A DNA stretch of 64,000 nucleotides from Thalassobaculum_A sp040219215 (GTDB lineage: Bacteria > Pseudomonadota > Alphaproteobacteria > Thalassobaculales > Thalassobaculaceae). The translations under genes were made by a program, and so were the position numbers. Positions 46,883-55,542 of this stretch are shown here, one piece after another. Position 1 is the stretch's first letter. Each line of letters starts with the position of its first letter. The stretch covers positions 101,320 through 165,319 of the forward strand of contig NZ_JAVJSX010000034.1 in assembly GCF_040219215.1 (NCBI RefSeq), written 5' to 3'. The notes beneath the pieces were generated by a model that had not been told where the DNA came from, made no database searches, and worked only from the letters and a program-made list of their open reading frames with translations.

Positions 46883-48661
46883 TCACCCCGGCGGCATCGG
46901 TAGTCCGATCTCGGCGGCCTTGATCTGCAGGGCCAGAAGCTTCGAGTAGATCCGGCATTGCGAGAATGCGCTGGCAGTGAACCACAGGCCGGGCTGGCGG
47001 GTCCGCATCCACATGTTGCGCAGTTCCTGGGTGGCCGGGTCGAAGCCCCAGATCGGGCCGACGCGCTGCGCCACCTCGGCGCCGAACAGGGTCTCGACCA
47101 GATGCTCCTGGCCCTTGTAGCCGGTGGCGAGCACGATCAGCTCGGCGCGTCGCAGCCCGCCATCCTTCAGTCGGGCGCCACCTTCGGTAAACTCCGTTAT
47201 GGCGCTGTACTGGATCAGGCCGATTTCGCCGGCGGCGATCAGTTCGGAGCAGCCGACGTTGAAGTAGTAGCCACCGCCGCGCTGGCGGTACTTCAACGGC
47301 CAGCCGGTACCGCCCTCGCCGAAGTCGAGGCTGAACCCGACTTTCTCCAGTCCGTCCAGCAGCGGCTTGTCGTGCTCCTTGACCGCATCGGTAATGCGCT
47401 TGTGCGCCGCCTTGACCAACGGCAGGGGCATCGACGCGCTGATCAGATCGCGGTCTTCCAGTGACGGGCCGTCGCCGAGATACACGCCGTCATAAAGCTG
47501 GGCGCTCGGCTCGATGTTGACGACCAGGGTCGGGCTGCGCTGCACCATGGTGACCCGGGCGCCGTTGCCGTGCAGATCCTGGGCGATGTCGTGGGCGCTG
47601 GTGCCCGTTCCGAGGACCATCACGTCGCGGTTCTGCCATTCCGCGCCGTCCCGGAACCCGCTGGAGTGCACAATGGCGCCGCCGAACCGGTCCAGCGTTG
47701 GGATCGCCGGGATGTTCGGCGTGCCGCTGACACTGGTCGCCATGATGATGTGGCGCGGCCGGATCTCGCGGATGGCACCGTCGGCCAGCCTGAGCCGGGC
47801 CGCCCAGTGCCCGGACGTGCGGTCGAACGCCGCTCCCTCGAAGCTGGTCCGGGTCCAGAAGTTGATCTCCATGGACTCGGCATAGGTTTCCAGCCAGTTG
47901 GCAATCTTGTCCTTGGGAATGTAGGTCGGCCAGGTGCCGGGGAATGGCATGTAGGGCAGGTGGTTGCTGTGCCGCTGGTTGTGCAGCTTCAGGCCGTGAT
48001 AGCGCAGCCTCCAGTTGTCGCCGATCCGCTCCTCCTGATCGACCACCAGGGTGTCCACGCCCAATTGGCCGAGACGGGCGGCCGCGGTCAGGCCGGCGTG
48101 TCCGCCGCCGACGATCAGCACTGCCGGATCGCGGTCCTCGTAGGCGCGCGACTGTTGCCTGCGGTCCAGCCAGTTGAGCCCATGGAACTCGCGGGCGAAC
48201 GCCGGCTCGTCGCGACGAGCCTGAATCGCGGTTTCCTCGTGACCCTTAAGGTCTTCGAGAGCGGTGAACAGTGTCCAGGCCTGCGGCGTCGCGCCGGCTG
48301 GCCGATCGGACCGAATCCGGACCAATCCGGCGCCGCGGCCGACATCGGTCTCGAACTGCAGGATTGCCTCGACGGTCGCCACGCCGGCCCGTTCGACGAT
48401 CCGCGGCGGGCAGCGGTCGGGATCGACGGCGACATTCCCTATCCCGCATTGCACGCCGGACACCGCCAAGCGCCGCTGGATCTCCGGCCGCCCGCTGACC
48501 GTCGCGATCGTCCAGGTCAGCGCCAGTGCGTCTCGCCAGTGGCTGTCCGCCTCGAACAACGCGCCGATGCGATCTGGATCACCGGCCCGGATCGCCGCGT
48601 TCAGCCCGTCCAGCCAGTCCGAAACGGTGCGAGTCGGGCTGACCTCCAATGGCGCGTGCAT
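46883..48661 (-). CDS. Flavin monooxygenase with N-terminal SnoaL-like domain
   Basis: A 592-residue NAD(P)H/FAD-dependent oxidoreductase. Residues 1-145 form an NTF2/SnoaL-like domain, then an FMO/BVMO-type core. The FAD motif VLIVGGGHAGLTAA is at about 181-194, and a second nucleotide motif VMVLGTGTSAHDIA follows, with the BVMO-like segment FGGAIVHSSGF before it. It should oxygenate a small lipophilic substrate. It converges with the NUDIX gene and diverges from the crotonase gene. The extra N-terminal domain is unusual for FMO. Confidence 0.88.
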   Translation of the reverse strand: MHAPLEVSPTRTVSDWLDGLNAAIRAGDPDRIGALFEADSHWRDALALTWTIATVSGRPEIQRRLAVSGVQCGIGNVAVDPDRCPPRIVERAGVATVEAILQFETDVGRGAGLVRIRSDRPAGATPQAWTLFTALEDLKGHEETAIQARRDEPAFAREFHGLNWLDRRQQSRAYEDRDPAVLIVGGGHAGLTAAARLGQLGVDTLVVDQEERIGDNWRLRYHGLKLHNQRHSNHLPYMPFPGTWPTYIPKDKIANWLETYAESMEINFWTRTSFEGAAFDRTSGHWAARLRLADGAIREIRPRHIIMATSVSGTPNIPAIPTLDRFGGAIVHSSGFRDGAEWQNRDVMVLGTGTSAHDIAQDLHGNGARVTMVQRSPTLVVNIEPSAQLYDGVYLGDGPSLEDRDLISASMPLPLVKAAHKRITDAVKEHDKPLLDGLEKVGFSLDFGEGGTGWPLKYRQRGGGYYFNVGCSELIAAGEIGLIQYSAITEFTEGGARLKDGGLRRAELIVLATGYKGQEHLVETLFGAEVAQRVGPIWGFDPATQELRNMWMRTRQPGLWFTASAFSQCRIYSKLLALQIKAAEIGLPMPPG

Positions 48662-48864
48662 GGATGCTTCTCTTCGTGGTCGGGCGGTGACAGCGGTCCA
48701 AACCTAACGGCGACGGAATTCGAGGGGCAAATGCTTTCGCGTCCCGGCACGGCTCGCGTTCCCGTGCCGCCCGCCCTCCGAGGATGCCAGATCGGGCGCC
48801 GCCGACTACAGTTGGCGGAACGGCCCCGCCGACGCTCGACTGACCCCCGGAAGGAACCACCGCA

Positions 48865-49650
48865 ATGACCGATCTCGGCGATTTCCCTGACCTCGGGCTG
48901 GAAGCCCACGGCCCCGTCGTGTCGGTGGAGATCCAGCGCCCGCCGCACAACTTCTTCGACATCGACGTGGTGCGCAGCCTGGCCGATGCGTTCGAGGCGA
49001 TCGACCGGATTGACCGTTATCGAGCCGTCGTCCTGTGCGCCCAGGGCAAGTCGTTCTGCGCCGGCGCCAATTTCGGCGACGGCTCCGGCGACCGGCTGAT
49101 GCGCGACCGCCGGACGCGGGATCTGTACCGCGAGGCGGTGCGGCTGTTTTCGTGCCGCAAGCCGGTGGTGGCTGCGGTCAACGGTCCGGCGGTCGGCGGC
49201 GGGCTCGGACTGGCGCTGGTCGGGGATTTTCGGGTGGCCTGCCCGGAGGCCCGGTTCGCGGCCAACTTCACCCGGCTCGGCATTCATCCGGGGTTCGGCC
49301 TGACCGTCACCCTGCCGCGCGTTGTCGGCCAGCAGCGCGCCGCGATGATGTTCTACACCAGCCGTCGTCTGAAGGCCGAGGAGGCACTCGACATCGGCCT
49401 GGCCGACGTCCTGGTGCCGCTCGACCAATTGCGCGCGACGGCAATCGAACTGGCCGCCGAGATCGCGTCAAACGCGCCGCTGGCGGTCGAGTCGACCCGG
49501 GCGACCCTGCGGATGGATCTGGCGCGGCAGATCGCCGAGCGGACCGATCACGAATCCGACGAGCAGGCACTGCTGCGCGAGACCGAGGACTTTGCCGAAG
49601 GGATCAAGGCGACCGCAGAACGCCGTGTCCCGGCGTTTCACCGACGCTGA
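48865..49650 (+). CDS. Crotonase-superfamily protein lacking hydratase glutamates
   Basis: A 261-residue crotonase fold. The oxyanion-hole parts are intact (SFCAGANFGDG and VNGPAVGGGLG). Both hydratase glutamates are replaced: position 115 is Gly (GGGLGLALVGD) and position 135 is Phe (AANFTRLGIHPG). The C-terminus (EDFAEGIKATAERRVPAFH) is typical. It is therefore unlikely to be a simple enoyl-CoA hydratase; isomerase, dehalogenase, decarboxylase or hydrolase chemistry is possible. It diverges from the FMO gene and may act in the same pathway. Confidence 0.85.
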   Translation: MTDLGDFPDLGLEAHGPVVSVEIQRPPHNFFDIDVVRSLADAFEAIDRIDRYRAVVLCAQGKSFCAGANFGDGSGDRLMRDRRTRDLYREAVRLFSCRKPVVAAVNGPAVGGGLGLALVGDFRVACPEARFAANFTRLGIHPGFGLTVTLPRVVGQQRAAMMFYTSRRLKAEEALDIGLADVLVPLDQLRATAIELAAEIASNAPLAVESTRATLRMDLARQIAERTDHESDEQALLRETEDFAEGIKATAERRVPAFHRR

Positions 49651-49676
49651 ATGGTCGGCCGAGCGTGGTAGCGGAT

Positions 49677-49750
49677 TGGAGCGGGTGAAGGGAATCGAAC
49701 CCTCGTATGCAGCTTGGGAAGCTGCCGTTCTACCATTGAACTACACCCGC
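49677..49750 (-). tRNA. tRNA-Gly, anticodon CCC
   Basis: The minus strand folds into a complete cloverleaf. The acceptor stem is GCGGGTG/CACCCGC, the anticodon stem is GCAGC/GCTGC with loop TTCCCAA (CCC at 49718-49716), and the T arm GAGGG/CCCTT holds TTCGATT. The discriminator is T, and CCA is encoded (49679-49677). It reads GGG glycine codons. It sits alone between the crotonase and RTX genes. Confidence 0.95.
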
Positions 49751-49913
49751 ACTCTGCCGGGAACATGCGTCAGTCGGCGCGATCTTGCAAGTGCCCCGGT
49801 GCGCCCGGCATACGACCCGGATGACCGGCGCTTGCGTTGGTGCTACGCTGATTGCGGCTCGGATTTCTGGCAGGGCAGAACGCCCGTGTTGCCCTGAGAA
49901 TCAGGAGAGCGCC

Positions 49914-51029
49914 ATGGCTACCGTCACGACTTCGGTTACCGGCCTGTCAGCGGTCGCGACCGACGGCACCGATACCGGCACGCTGAACATCACCTCCGGT
50001 ACGCTGCTCTCGACCAGCCTTACCTCGATCATCGGCTATTCGACGATCAACGTCAGCGCGAACGCCGCGCACGTCATCAGCCTGCCGTCGACCATCCTGG
50101 CCACCACCACCGGCACGGTGACGATGGTGATCAGCAGCACGATCGGGGTCTCGTTCACGGGCGCCAACCTGACGGGGACCCTGCTGAAGGTCAGCGTGAC
50201 GGCTTCCGAAGGTGCGGATTCGATCATCGGCGGGCCGGACGACGACACCCTGATCGGCGGGGTCGGCAACGACTCGATCACCGGCGGCGTGGGCAATGGC
50301 GAGGACAGCATCGTCGCCGGCGCCGGCACCGACACGGTGCGCGGCGGCGACGGGGCCGACAGCCTGTTCGGAGGCGATGGGGCCGACCTGATCTACGGCA
50401 ACGTCGGCAGCGACCTGCTGTCGGGGGGCAGCGGCATCGACACGATCTTCGGGGGCCTGGAGAACGACACGATCTTCGGCGGCGAGGGAAACGACCGGCT
50501 GTGGGGCAATCGCGGCGCCGACTCGATCTTGGGCGAAGCGGGCGATGACGTGATCTACGGCAACCTCGGCAACGACACCATCGCCGGGGGCGACGGCGCC
50601 GACACCATGTTTGCCGGCCAGGACAACGACTCGCTTCTTGGCGGCGACGGCCGCGACATTCTGTACGGCAACCTGGGCAACGACTCGCTGTTTGGCGGCA
50701 GCGCACCCGACATGCTGTACGGTGGCCAGGGCAACGACGTGCTGTCGGGCGGGCAGGGTGTCGACACGCTGGCCGGCAACCGCGGCAACGACCTGATGAT
50801 CGGCGGCACCGGTGGGGATATCTTCTGGATGGGCAGCCCGGAAGGTGCCGACACCATCAGCGACTTCGACTTCGCCGCCGGCGATCGGATGCGGCTGTCG
50901 TCGGGCATCACTTGGTCCGCAGCCGACGTGAACAGCGTGGCGGTGGTGACGTTCTCGACCGGCGGCACGGTAACCTTGACCGGCGTCACGTCGTCATCGG
51001 TGGTTGACGGCTGGTTCACGACCGGCTGA
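49914..51029 (+). CDS. RTX (haemolysin-type Ca2+-binding repeat) protein
   Basis: A 371-residue protein. After about 95 residues rich in Thr/Ser/Ala come about 22 tandem nonapeptides of the GGxGxDxUx type (roughly residues 103-305), which bind Ca2+ and fold outside the cell. The C-terminus (FWMGSPEGADTISDFDFAAGD) resembles the serralysin-type RTX cap used in type I secretion. It has no N-terminal signal peptide. No type I secretion genes are near, so export would use a distant system. The start has AGGAGA upstream. Confidence 0.88.
   Translation: MATVTTSVTGLSAVATDGTDTGTLNITSGTLLSTSLTSIIGYSTINVSANAAHVISLPSTILATTTGTVTMVISSTIGVSFTGANLTGTLLKVSVTASEGADSIIGGPDDDTLIGGVGNDSITGGVGNGEDSIVAGAGTDTVRGGDGADSLFGGDGADLIYGNVGSDLLSGGSGIDTIFGGLENDTIFGGEGNDRLWGNRGADSILGEAGDDVIYGNLGNDTIAGGDGADTMFAGQDNDSLLGGDGRDILYGNLGNDSLFGGSAPDMLYGGQGNDVLSGGQGVDTLAGNRGNDLMIGGTGGDIFWMGSPEGADTISDFDFAAGDRMRLSSGITWSAADVNSVAVVTFSTGGTVTLTGVTSSSVVDGWFTTG
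50218..50826 (+). repeat. RTX nonapeptide repeat block
   Basis: About 22 nine-codon units. A higher-order pattern is visible: the YGNLGND units at 50556 and 50664 lie exactly 108 bp (four units) apart with almost the same DNA, indicating expansion by unequal exchange of a four-repeat block. GN-type repeats recur every four to six units. Confidence 0.8.
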
Positions 51030-51170
51030 CAGTGCTGTGCCTACGCTCAGGCTTGGGGAACTCTACCGAGCCGTGGCCGTTCCATCATCATGCAGTTGTG
51101 GCGTCGCGATTGGACACTGGGACACGGGTCGCATACATCAGCGGACACTAGGTCGCCCAAGGATGGATTG

Positions 51171-51563
51171 ATGTACAGCAGCACGACTCATGACATTCGT
51201 GTCACCGTACAGCCGGTCTACCTCGACGAGCAGTCCTCGCCGGAAGATGGCCAGTACGTCTGGGCCTACCAGGTCCGGATCGAGAATCTCGGGGCCGTGA
51301 CGATGCGGCTGCGCAACCGCTACTGGTCGATCACCGATGCCCGCGGCCGGACCCAGGAAGTGCGGGGCCCGGGGGTGGTCGGCGAGCAGCCGATTCTGCG
51401 CCCCGGCGACAGCTTCGAATACACCAGCGGCTGCCCGCTGCCGACCCCGTCGGGGATGATGGTCGGGTCGTACGAGATGGAGGCGGAAGACGGCGAGCGG
51501 ATCGAGGTTGCGATCCCCGCGTTCTCGCTGGACAGCCCCCACCAGCCGATCAGCCTGCACTGA
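51171..51563 (+). CDS. apaG: Co2+/Mg2+ efflux protein ApaG
   Basis: A 130-residue fibronectin III-like ApaG. Landmarks are VWAYQVRIENLG, RNRYWSITDARG, VRGPGVVGEQPILRPGDSF and GSYEMEAEDG, all conserved in the family. The protein is linked to Co2+ resistance and Mg2+ efflux by genetics in enterics; the mechanism is unclear. The start was set at the ATG at 51171. It lies 141 bp after the RTX gene and upstream of folE. Confidence 0.95.
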   Translation: MYSSTTHDIRVTVQPVYLDEQSSPEDGQYVWAYQVRIENLGAVTMRLRNRYWSITDARGRTQEVRGPGVVGEQPILRPGDSFEYTSGCPLPTPSGMMVGSYEMEAEDGERIEVAIPAFSLDSPHQPISLH

Positions 51564-51589
51564 TCACGCGAGATTGACCGAGCGTTCTT

Positions 51590-51618
51590 TGATTTGAGCG
51601 CCCCGGTGCACATATAAC
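51590..51618 (+). promoter_or_regulatory. Sigma70-type promoter for folE
   Basis: TTGATT (51590-51595) and TATAAC (51613-51618) are separated by 17 bp, about 88 bp before the folE ATG. This is a good match to the promoter pattern also seen at rpsT and the PBP gene. Seen in sequence only. Confidence 0.6.
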
Positions 51619-51705
51619 TCCCCATAAATCCCCGCACATCTCGACGTGCGCTTCGGCAACTGGCTCTGCCCTTGCGGCATCCCCTCCCGAAACAAGGATC
51701 ATGGC

Positions 51706-52338
51706 ATGAGTCCATACGACACCGCGGTGGCCAAGACCCAGGACACCGAATTGGAGATTGCGCGCCGCAAACCCACCCGTGAACAGGCCGAGCGGGCCGT
51801 GCGCACCTTAATCGAGTGGATCGGAGAAGATCCCGAACGCGAAGGCTTGAGCGATACGCCGGCGCGGGTCGTGCGGTCCTACGAGGAACTGTTCGGCGGC
51901 TACCTCCACGACCCGGCCGAGCTGCTGGCCCGGACCTTCGAGGAAGTGGCGTCGTACGACGAGATCGTGCTGCTCAAAGGGGTGCGGTTCGAGTCGTTCT
52001 GCGAGCACCACATGCTGCCGATCACCGGGGTTGCGCATGTCGCCTACTTCCCGCGGGGCCGGGTCGTCGGGATCTCCAAGCTGGCCCGGGTGATCGATGC
52101 CTACGCCAAGCGCATGCAGATCCAGGAGCGCCTGACCGCCCAGATTGCCGAAGCCATCCAGTCGGTGCTCGACCCGATCGGGGTTGCGGTGATGATCGAA
52201 TCCGAGCACCAGTGCATGAGTGCCCGTGGCGTGCACAAGCAGGGTGTGAGTATGGTAACCACCCGGATGCTCGGCTGCTTCAAGGATGACCAGGAGCGCC
52301 GCCGCGAGTTTCTGCAACTGATCGGCCAGGGTGGCTGA
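51706..52338 (+). CDS. folE: GTP cyclohydrolase I
   Basis: A 210-residue FolE converting GTP to dihydroneopterin triphosphate for folate (and queuosine-type) pathways. The zinc site is seen in FCEHHMLPI and SEHQCMSARGVHKQG, with both cysteines and the histidines present, so it is the zinc-dependent type. DTPARVVRSYEELFGGY is conserved. The start was set at the ATG at 51706. It precedes argE by 16 bp. Confidence 0.96.
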   Translation: MSPYDTAVAKTQDTELEIARRKPTREQAERAVRTLIEWIGEDPEREGLSDTPARVVRSYEELFGGYLHDPAELLARTFEEVASYDEIVLLKGVRFESFCEHHMLPITGVAHVAYFPRGRVVGISKLARVIDAYAKRMQIQERLTAQIAEAIQSVLDPIGVAVMIESEHQCMSARGVHKQGVSMVTTRMLGCFKDDQERRREFLQLIGQGG

Positions 52339-52354
52339 GCAAAGGTAGTCGTCC

Positions 52355-53536
52355 ATGACCGTCGGATCCGGTGCCCGCCTGGATCGAGCGCTTGCCATGA
52401 CCGAGCGTCTGGTGGCCTACGACACCACGTCCCGGGTCTCCAATCTGAGCCTGATCGAGGATGTGAAGGCCTATCTGGCCGAGCACGGGGTCGAAGCCCG
52501 CCTGACCTACGACGAGGACGGGGCCAAGGCCAATTTGTGGGCCACCATCGGGCCGCCTGTCGCCGGCGGCGTGGTGCTGTCCGGCCATACCGACGTGGTT
52601 CCGGTCGACGGCCAGAACTGGAGCGCCGATCCCTTCACGGTGGTGCGCCGCGACGGTCGGCTGTACGGCCGCGGCACCTGCGACATGAAGGGGTTCGTGG
52701 GAACCGCCCTGGCGCTGGTGCCGGAGATGGTGGCGACGCCGCTGTCGGTGCCGATCCATTTCGCGTTCTCCTACGACGAGGAGGTCGGGTGCCTCGGCGT
52801 GCGCCACATCATCACCGATATCGCCGCCAACCTGCCGCGGCCGCGGGCGGTGATCGTGGGCGAGCCGACTTCGATGACGCTGATCGGCGGCAACAAGGGG
52901 ACCCGGGTCTACCGCACCACCGTCACCGGCGTGCCGGCCCATTCCAGCCAGCCGAGCCAGGGCGCGAACGCCATCGTCGCGGCGGCCCGACTGATCGACT
53001 TTCTGGAAGAGTTCGGCAAGGAGCTGGCAGGCAATGCCGACCCGCACTCGCCATTCGATCCGCCGTGCTCGACCTTCAACGTCGGAGTCATCGACGGCGG
53101 CACGGCGCACAATATCGTCGCCGAGATCTGCCGGCTGACCTGGAGCGTGCGCCTGGTACCGACCGACGATGCCGACGCCATCGAGGCGCGGATCCGGGCG
53201 TTCTGCACCGAGCATCTCGATCCGGTTCTGAAGGTGCTGTCGCCGCAGGCCGGAGTGACGACCGAGATGATAACCGACGTGCCGGGCCTGGCGCCGGACG
53301 AGACCTCGGCGGCCGAGGCGCTGGTCCGGCACCTGACCGGTCTGAACGCGTCCGGCGTGGTCGCCTACGGCGCCGAAGCCGGGTTGTTCCAGCGCGCCGG
53401 CATCCCGGCGGTGATCTTCGGCCCCGGCAGCATCGACCAGGCCCACAAGGCCGATGAATGGGTGGCGATCGACCAGATCGACGCCTGCGCCGACTTCATC
53501 GGCAAGCTGACCGAGTGGGCGCGCACCGCGGCGTGA
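52355..53536 (+). CDS. argE: Acetylornithine deacetylase
   Basis: A 393-residue M20 metallopeptidase-type enzyme of arginine synthesis. The metal and catalytic motifs are SGHTDVVPVDGQNW, YGRGTCDMKGF and FSYDEEVGCLG; the dimerisation domain carries GVPAHSSQP. The pattern is that of ArgE in alphaproteobacteria. It lies beside folE on the same strand and converges with btaB; argF and argD lie 4-6 kb away on the other strand. Confidence 0.93.
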   Translation: MTVGSGARLDRALAMTERLVAYDTTSRVSNLSLIEDVKAYLAEHGVEARLTYDEDGAKANLWATIGPPVAGGVVLSGHTDVVPVDGQNWSADPFTVVRRDGRLYGRGTCDMKGFVGTALALVPEMVATPLSVPIHFAFSYDEEVGCLGVRHIITDIAANLPRPRAVIVGEPTSMTLIGGNKGTRVYRTTVTGVPAHSSQPSQGANAIVAAARLIDFLEEFGKELAGNADPHSPFDPPCSTFNVGVIDGGTAHNIVAEICRLTWSVRLVPTDDADAIEARIRAFCTEHLDPVLKVLSPQAGVTTEMITDVPGLAPDETSAAEALVRHLTGLNASGVVAYGAEAGLFQRAGIPAVIFGPGSIDQAHKADEWVAIDQIDACADFIGKLTEWARTAA

Positions 53537-53555
53537 CCTCCGCTGATCCGAACCG

Positions 53556-54224
53556 TCAGGACTTCACCAGCGTGAAGAACTCGGCGTAACGACCGCCGAT
53601 GGTGCGGGTCTCGAGCCGGCCGTGACCCTCGGCTGCCCGTCGCTCGAACCAGGCGCCGACTTCCGGGCGGTGGGCGACGTGGAACTTGTCGAGCCACCAA
53701 ACAAGAGCCCGCTGGAACCAGCCGGGCAGGGCGGCGGCATCGCCGAAATCGACGACGTGCAGCGTGCCGCCGGGCCGCAACTGGATCAGCGCGTTGTCGA
53801 GCGCTTCCATCGGGCCCGGAATGATCGACAGGGTGTAGGAGAACACGATCCGGTCGAACGGCTGGTCGAGAGCGAACGTCGCCGGGGTGAAGGTCTGGGC
53901 AAAGGCCTGGGCGAGCGGCAGACGGCCTTGGAGCCCGGCGCGGGCGACGGCGGCTTCGGCGGTCTTCAGCATTTCGTCCGACGCGTCGAGGCCGAAGAAG
54001 CATGCCTCCGGATAGCGCCGCGCCATCTTGATCAGGTTGCGCGCGGTTCCGCAGCCGACCTCCAGCACCGTCTCGCCCGGCCGGGCGTTCAGCCGCTCGA
54101 TCAGCCCGTCCCGGCCGAACAGGTAGTACTTTCGCGTCAGGTCGTAGAAATGGCGCTGGAGCCGGTACATCCGGTCCATCGACTCCCGCGCATCCACCGT
54201 GCCGGATCCGTCAGCCCGGGTCAC
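53556..54224 (-). CDS. btaB: BtaB-like SAM methyltransferase (betaine lipid synthesis)
   Basis: A 222-residue class I methyltransferase; motif I is VLEVGCGTARN at about 53-63. Its GTG start overlaps the stop of the btaA gene (GTGA), so translation is coupled. In this pair BtaB should N-methylate diacylglyceryl-homoserine three times to form the betaine lipid DGTS. The length fits bacterial BtaB. An internal ATG at 54179 is an alternative start. Confidence 0.85.
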   Translation of the reverse strand: MTRADGSGTVDARESMDRMYRLQRHFYDLTRKYYLFGRDGLIERLNARPGETVLEVGCGTARNLIKMARRYPEACFFGLDASDEMLKTAEAAVARAGLQGRLPLAQAFAQTFTPATFALDQPFDRIVFSYTLSIIPGPMEALDNALIQLRPGGTLHVVDFGDAAALPGWFQRALVWWLDKFHVAHRPEVGAWFERRAAEGHGRLETRTIGGRYAEFFTLVKS

Positions 54225-55441
54225 GCGTCGATCAGCGTGTAGATGTGGAACCCGCCATAGATGGATGAGCGGTCGCGCTGTTGCAGAGCCAGGCTGGCGG
54301 CTTTGTCGTACCGCCACCGGTCGAGCAGGGCCGGCGGCAGGTGGGCGGGCAGAATGGTCTCCTCGCCGGCGGTCCGGTAGACCACCTTGGCGCCGGGTCT
54401 GGCGGTGCGCCCGATCTGCACCCAAAGCTCGTTCATCTGCCGGGTGTCCATCCAGTCCTGGGCATCAAGCAGCACGTAGCGGTCCATGCTCATCGCCGGC
54501 TCATCAGCGAGACGGGCGGTGATCGATGCCTGGCTGATGTCGACCCGGTCGACGGTCCGGCGCAGGGTCTCGAAATGCCGCTCCTGCAGATAGCGGGGCA
54601 CGGCCTTGCGGTGCACGCGGTCGTAGCCGCGCCCGAAGGCCTGCCAGGCGAAATAGTTGTCATCGAGCGGGAAGTCGCAGGCTAGGCGACCAAGCCGGTG
54701 CTTCAACAGCATGGCCATGTCGCCACCGGCAGCGTTGGACTTCAGGTCGTCGAACTGCGCCGGTGGAATGCCGAGGCCGTACAGCGAGCTCGGGCTGCGG
54801 CACAGGGTCCGTACCAGCCACGAACTGAACACCGGTGCCAGATGCTCGTCGAAGATCCGGCGCTGATCCGCCAGGCTCCGGGCTTCCAGCATCCGGCGCG
54901 GATCGGCCCGATGCAGCCGGGCCAGGATGTGGAGCACGGTGATGAACCGGCCGAGCAGCCCATATTTGTAGATGTTGCGCTTGAACAGCGAGATCCGGCG
55001 TCCGGTCCAGGTGAGCTGGTCCCAGTACGATCGGGTTTCCGGATCGAGATGGTCCGCCAGATGGCGGTCGTAGGCGACGATGTTGTCGGCCCGGTCGGCC
55101 TCGCCGAAGAACCGGAAGAACGTCTCGAAGTCCGGCAGGTGCTTGATGGCCGCGTGTTTCAGGCGGTTCAGCGCCACGTGATGGCGGTTCAGGTCGACGG
55201 TGATGACCGCCTCGGGCTGCTCCGTCAGGTAGGCGAGGGCGTTGCAGCCGCCGGAGGCAATCGAGACGATCCGCTTGCCTTCAAGTGGACCCATGGCTTC
55301 GATGTCGACTTCCGGATCTTCCCAGATCTGCGGGTAGACCAAGCCCGAGAACGCCAGGGTGAAGAGCCGCTCTTGAAGGCCGCGACGCGTATAGACCGGC
55401 GCCTTGATCACCGCCGCCTTCAGGACGTTGACCGCTCCCAT
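54221..55441 (-). CDS. btaA: BtaA: SAM:diacylglycerol 3-amino-3-carboxypropyltransferase (DUF3419)
   Basis: A 406-residue DUF3419 protein. It uses SAM to transfer an aminocarboxypropyl group to diacylglycerol, the first step to DGTS. Seen motifs are YPQIWEDPEVDIEAM, the SAM loop SIASGGCNALAYL, VDLNRHHVALNRLK, and the C-terminal YGGFHIYTLI. With btaB it makes a phosphorus-free membrane lipid, used under phosphate limitation in Rhodobacter and Sinorhizobium. A TATAAA (55485-55480) lies upstream with one PHO-like half-site TTGTCAT; a full PHO box is not seen. Confidence 0.9.
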   Translation of the reverse strand: MGAVNVLKAAVIKAPVYTRRGLQERLFTLAFSGLVYPQIWEDPEVDIEAMGPLEGKRIVSIASGGCNALAYLTEQPEAVITVDLNRHHVALNRLKHAAIKHLPDFETFFRFFGEADRADNIVAYDRHLADHLDPETRSYWDQLTWTGRRISLFKRNIYKYGLLGRFITVLHILARLHRADPRRMLEARSLADQRRIFDEHLAPVFSSWLVRTLCRSPSSLYGLGIPPAQFDDLKSNAAGGDMAMLLKHRLGRLACDFPLDDNYFAWQAFGRGYDRVHRKAVPRYLQERHFETLRRTVDRVDISQASITARLADEPAMSMDRYVLLDAQDWMDTRQMNELWVQIGRTARPGAKVVYRTAGEETILPAHLPPALLDRWRYDKAASLALQQRDRSSIYGGFHIYTLIDA

Positions 55442-55542
55442 CGTGCCCTCCCGTTCGAACCGATCCCCTTGATAGCCACTTTATATGACAAACGCGTTGC
55501 GCGTCTGCACGGCCCCGAGAACCGGCGGTGTTTTTGTCGGGA

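Noticed and set aside
55480..55491. Full PHO box at btaA
   Set aside because: Only one half-site-like TTGTCAT is present; no second repeat occurs at 11-bp spacing on either side.
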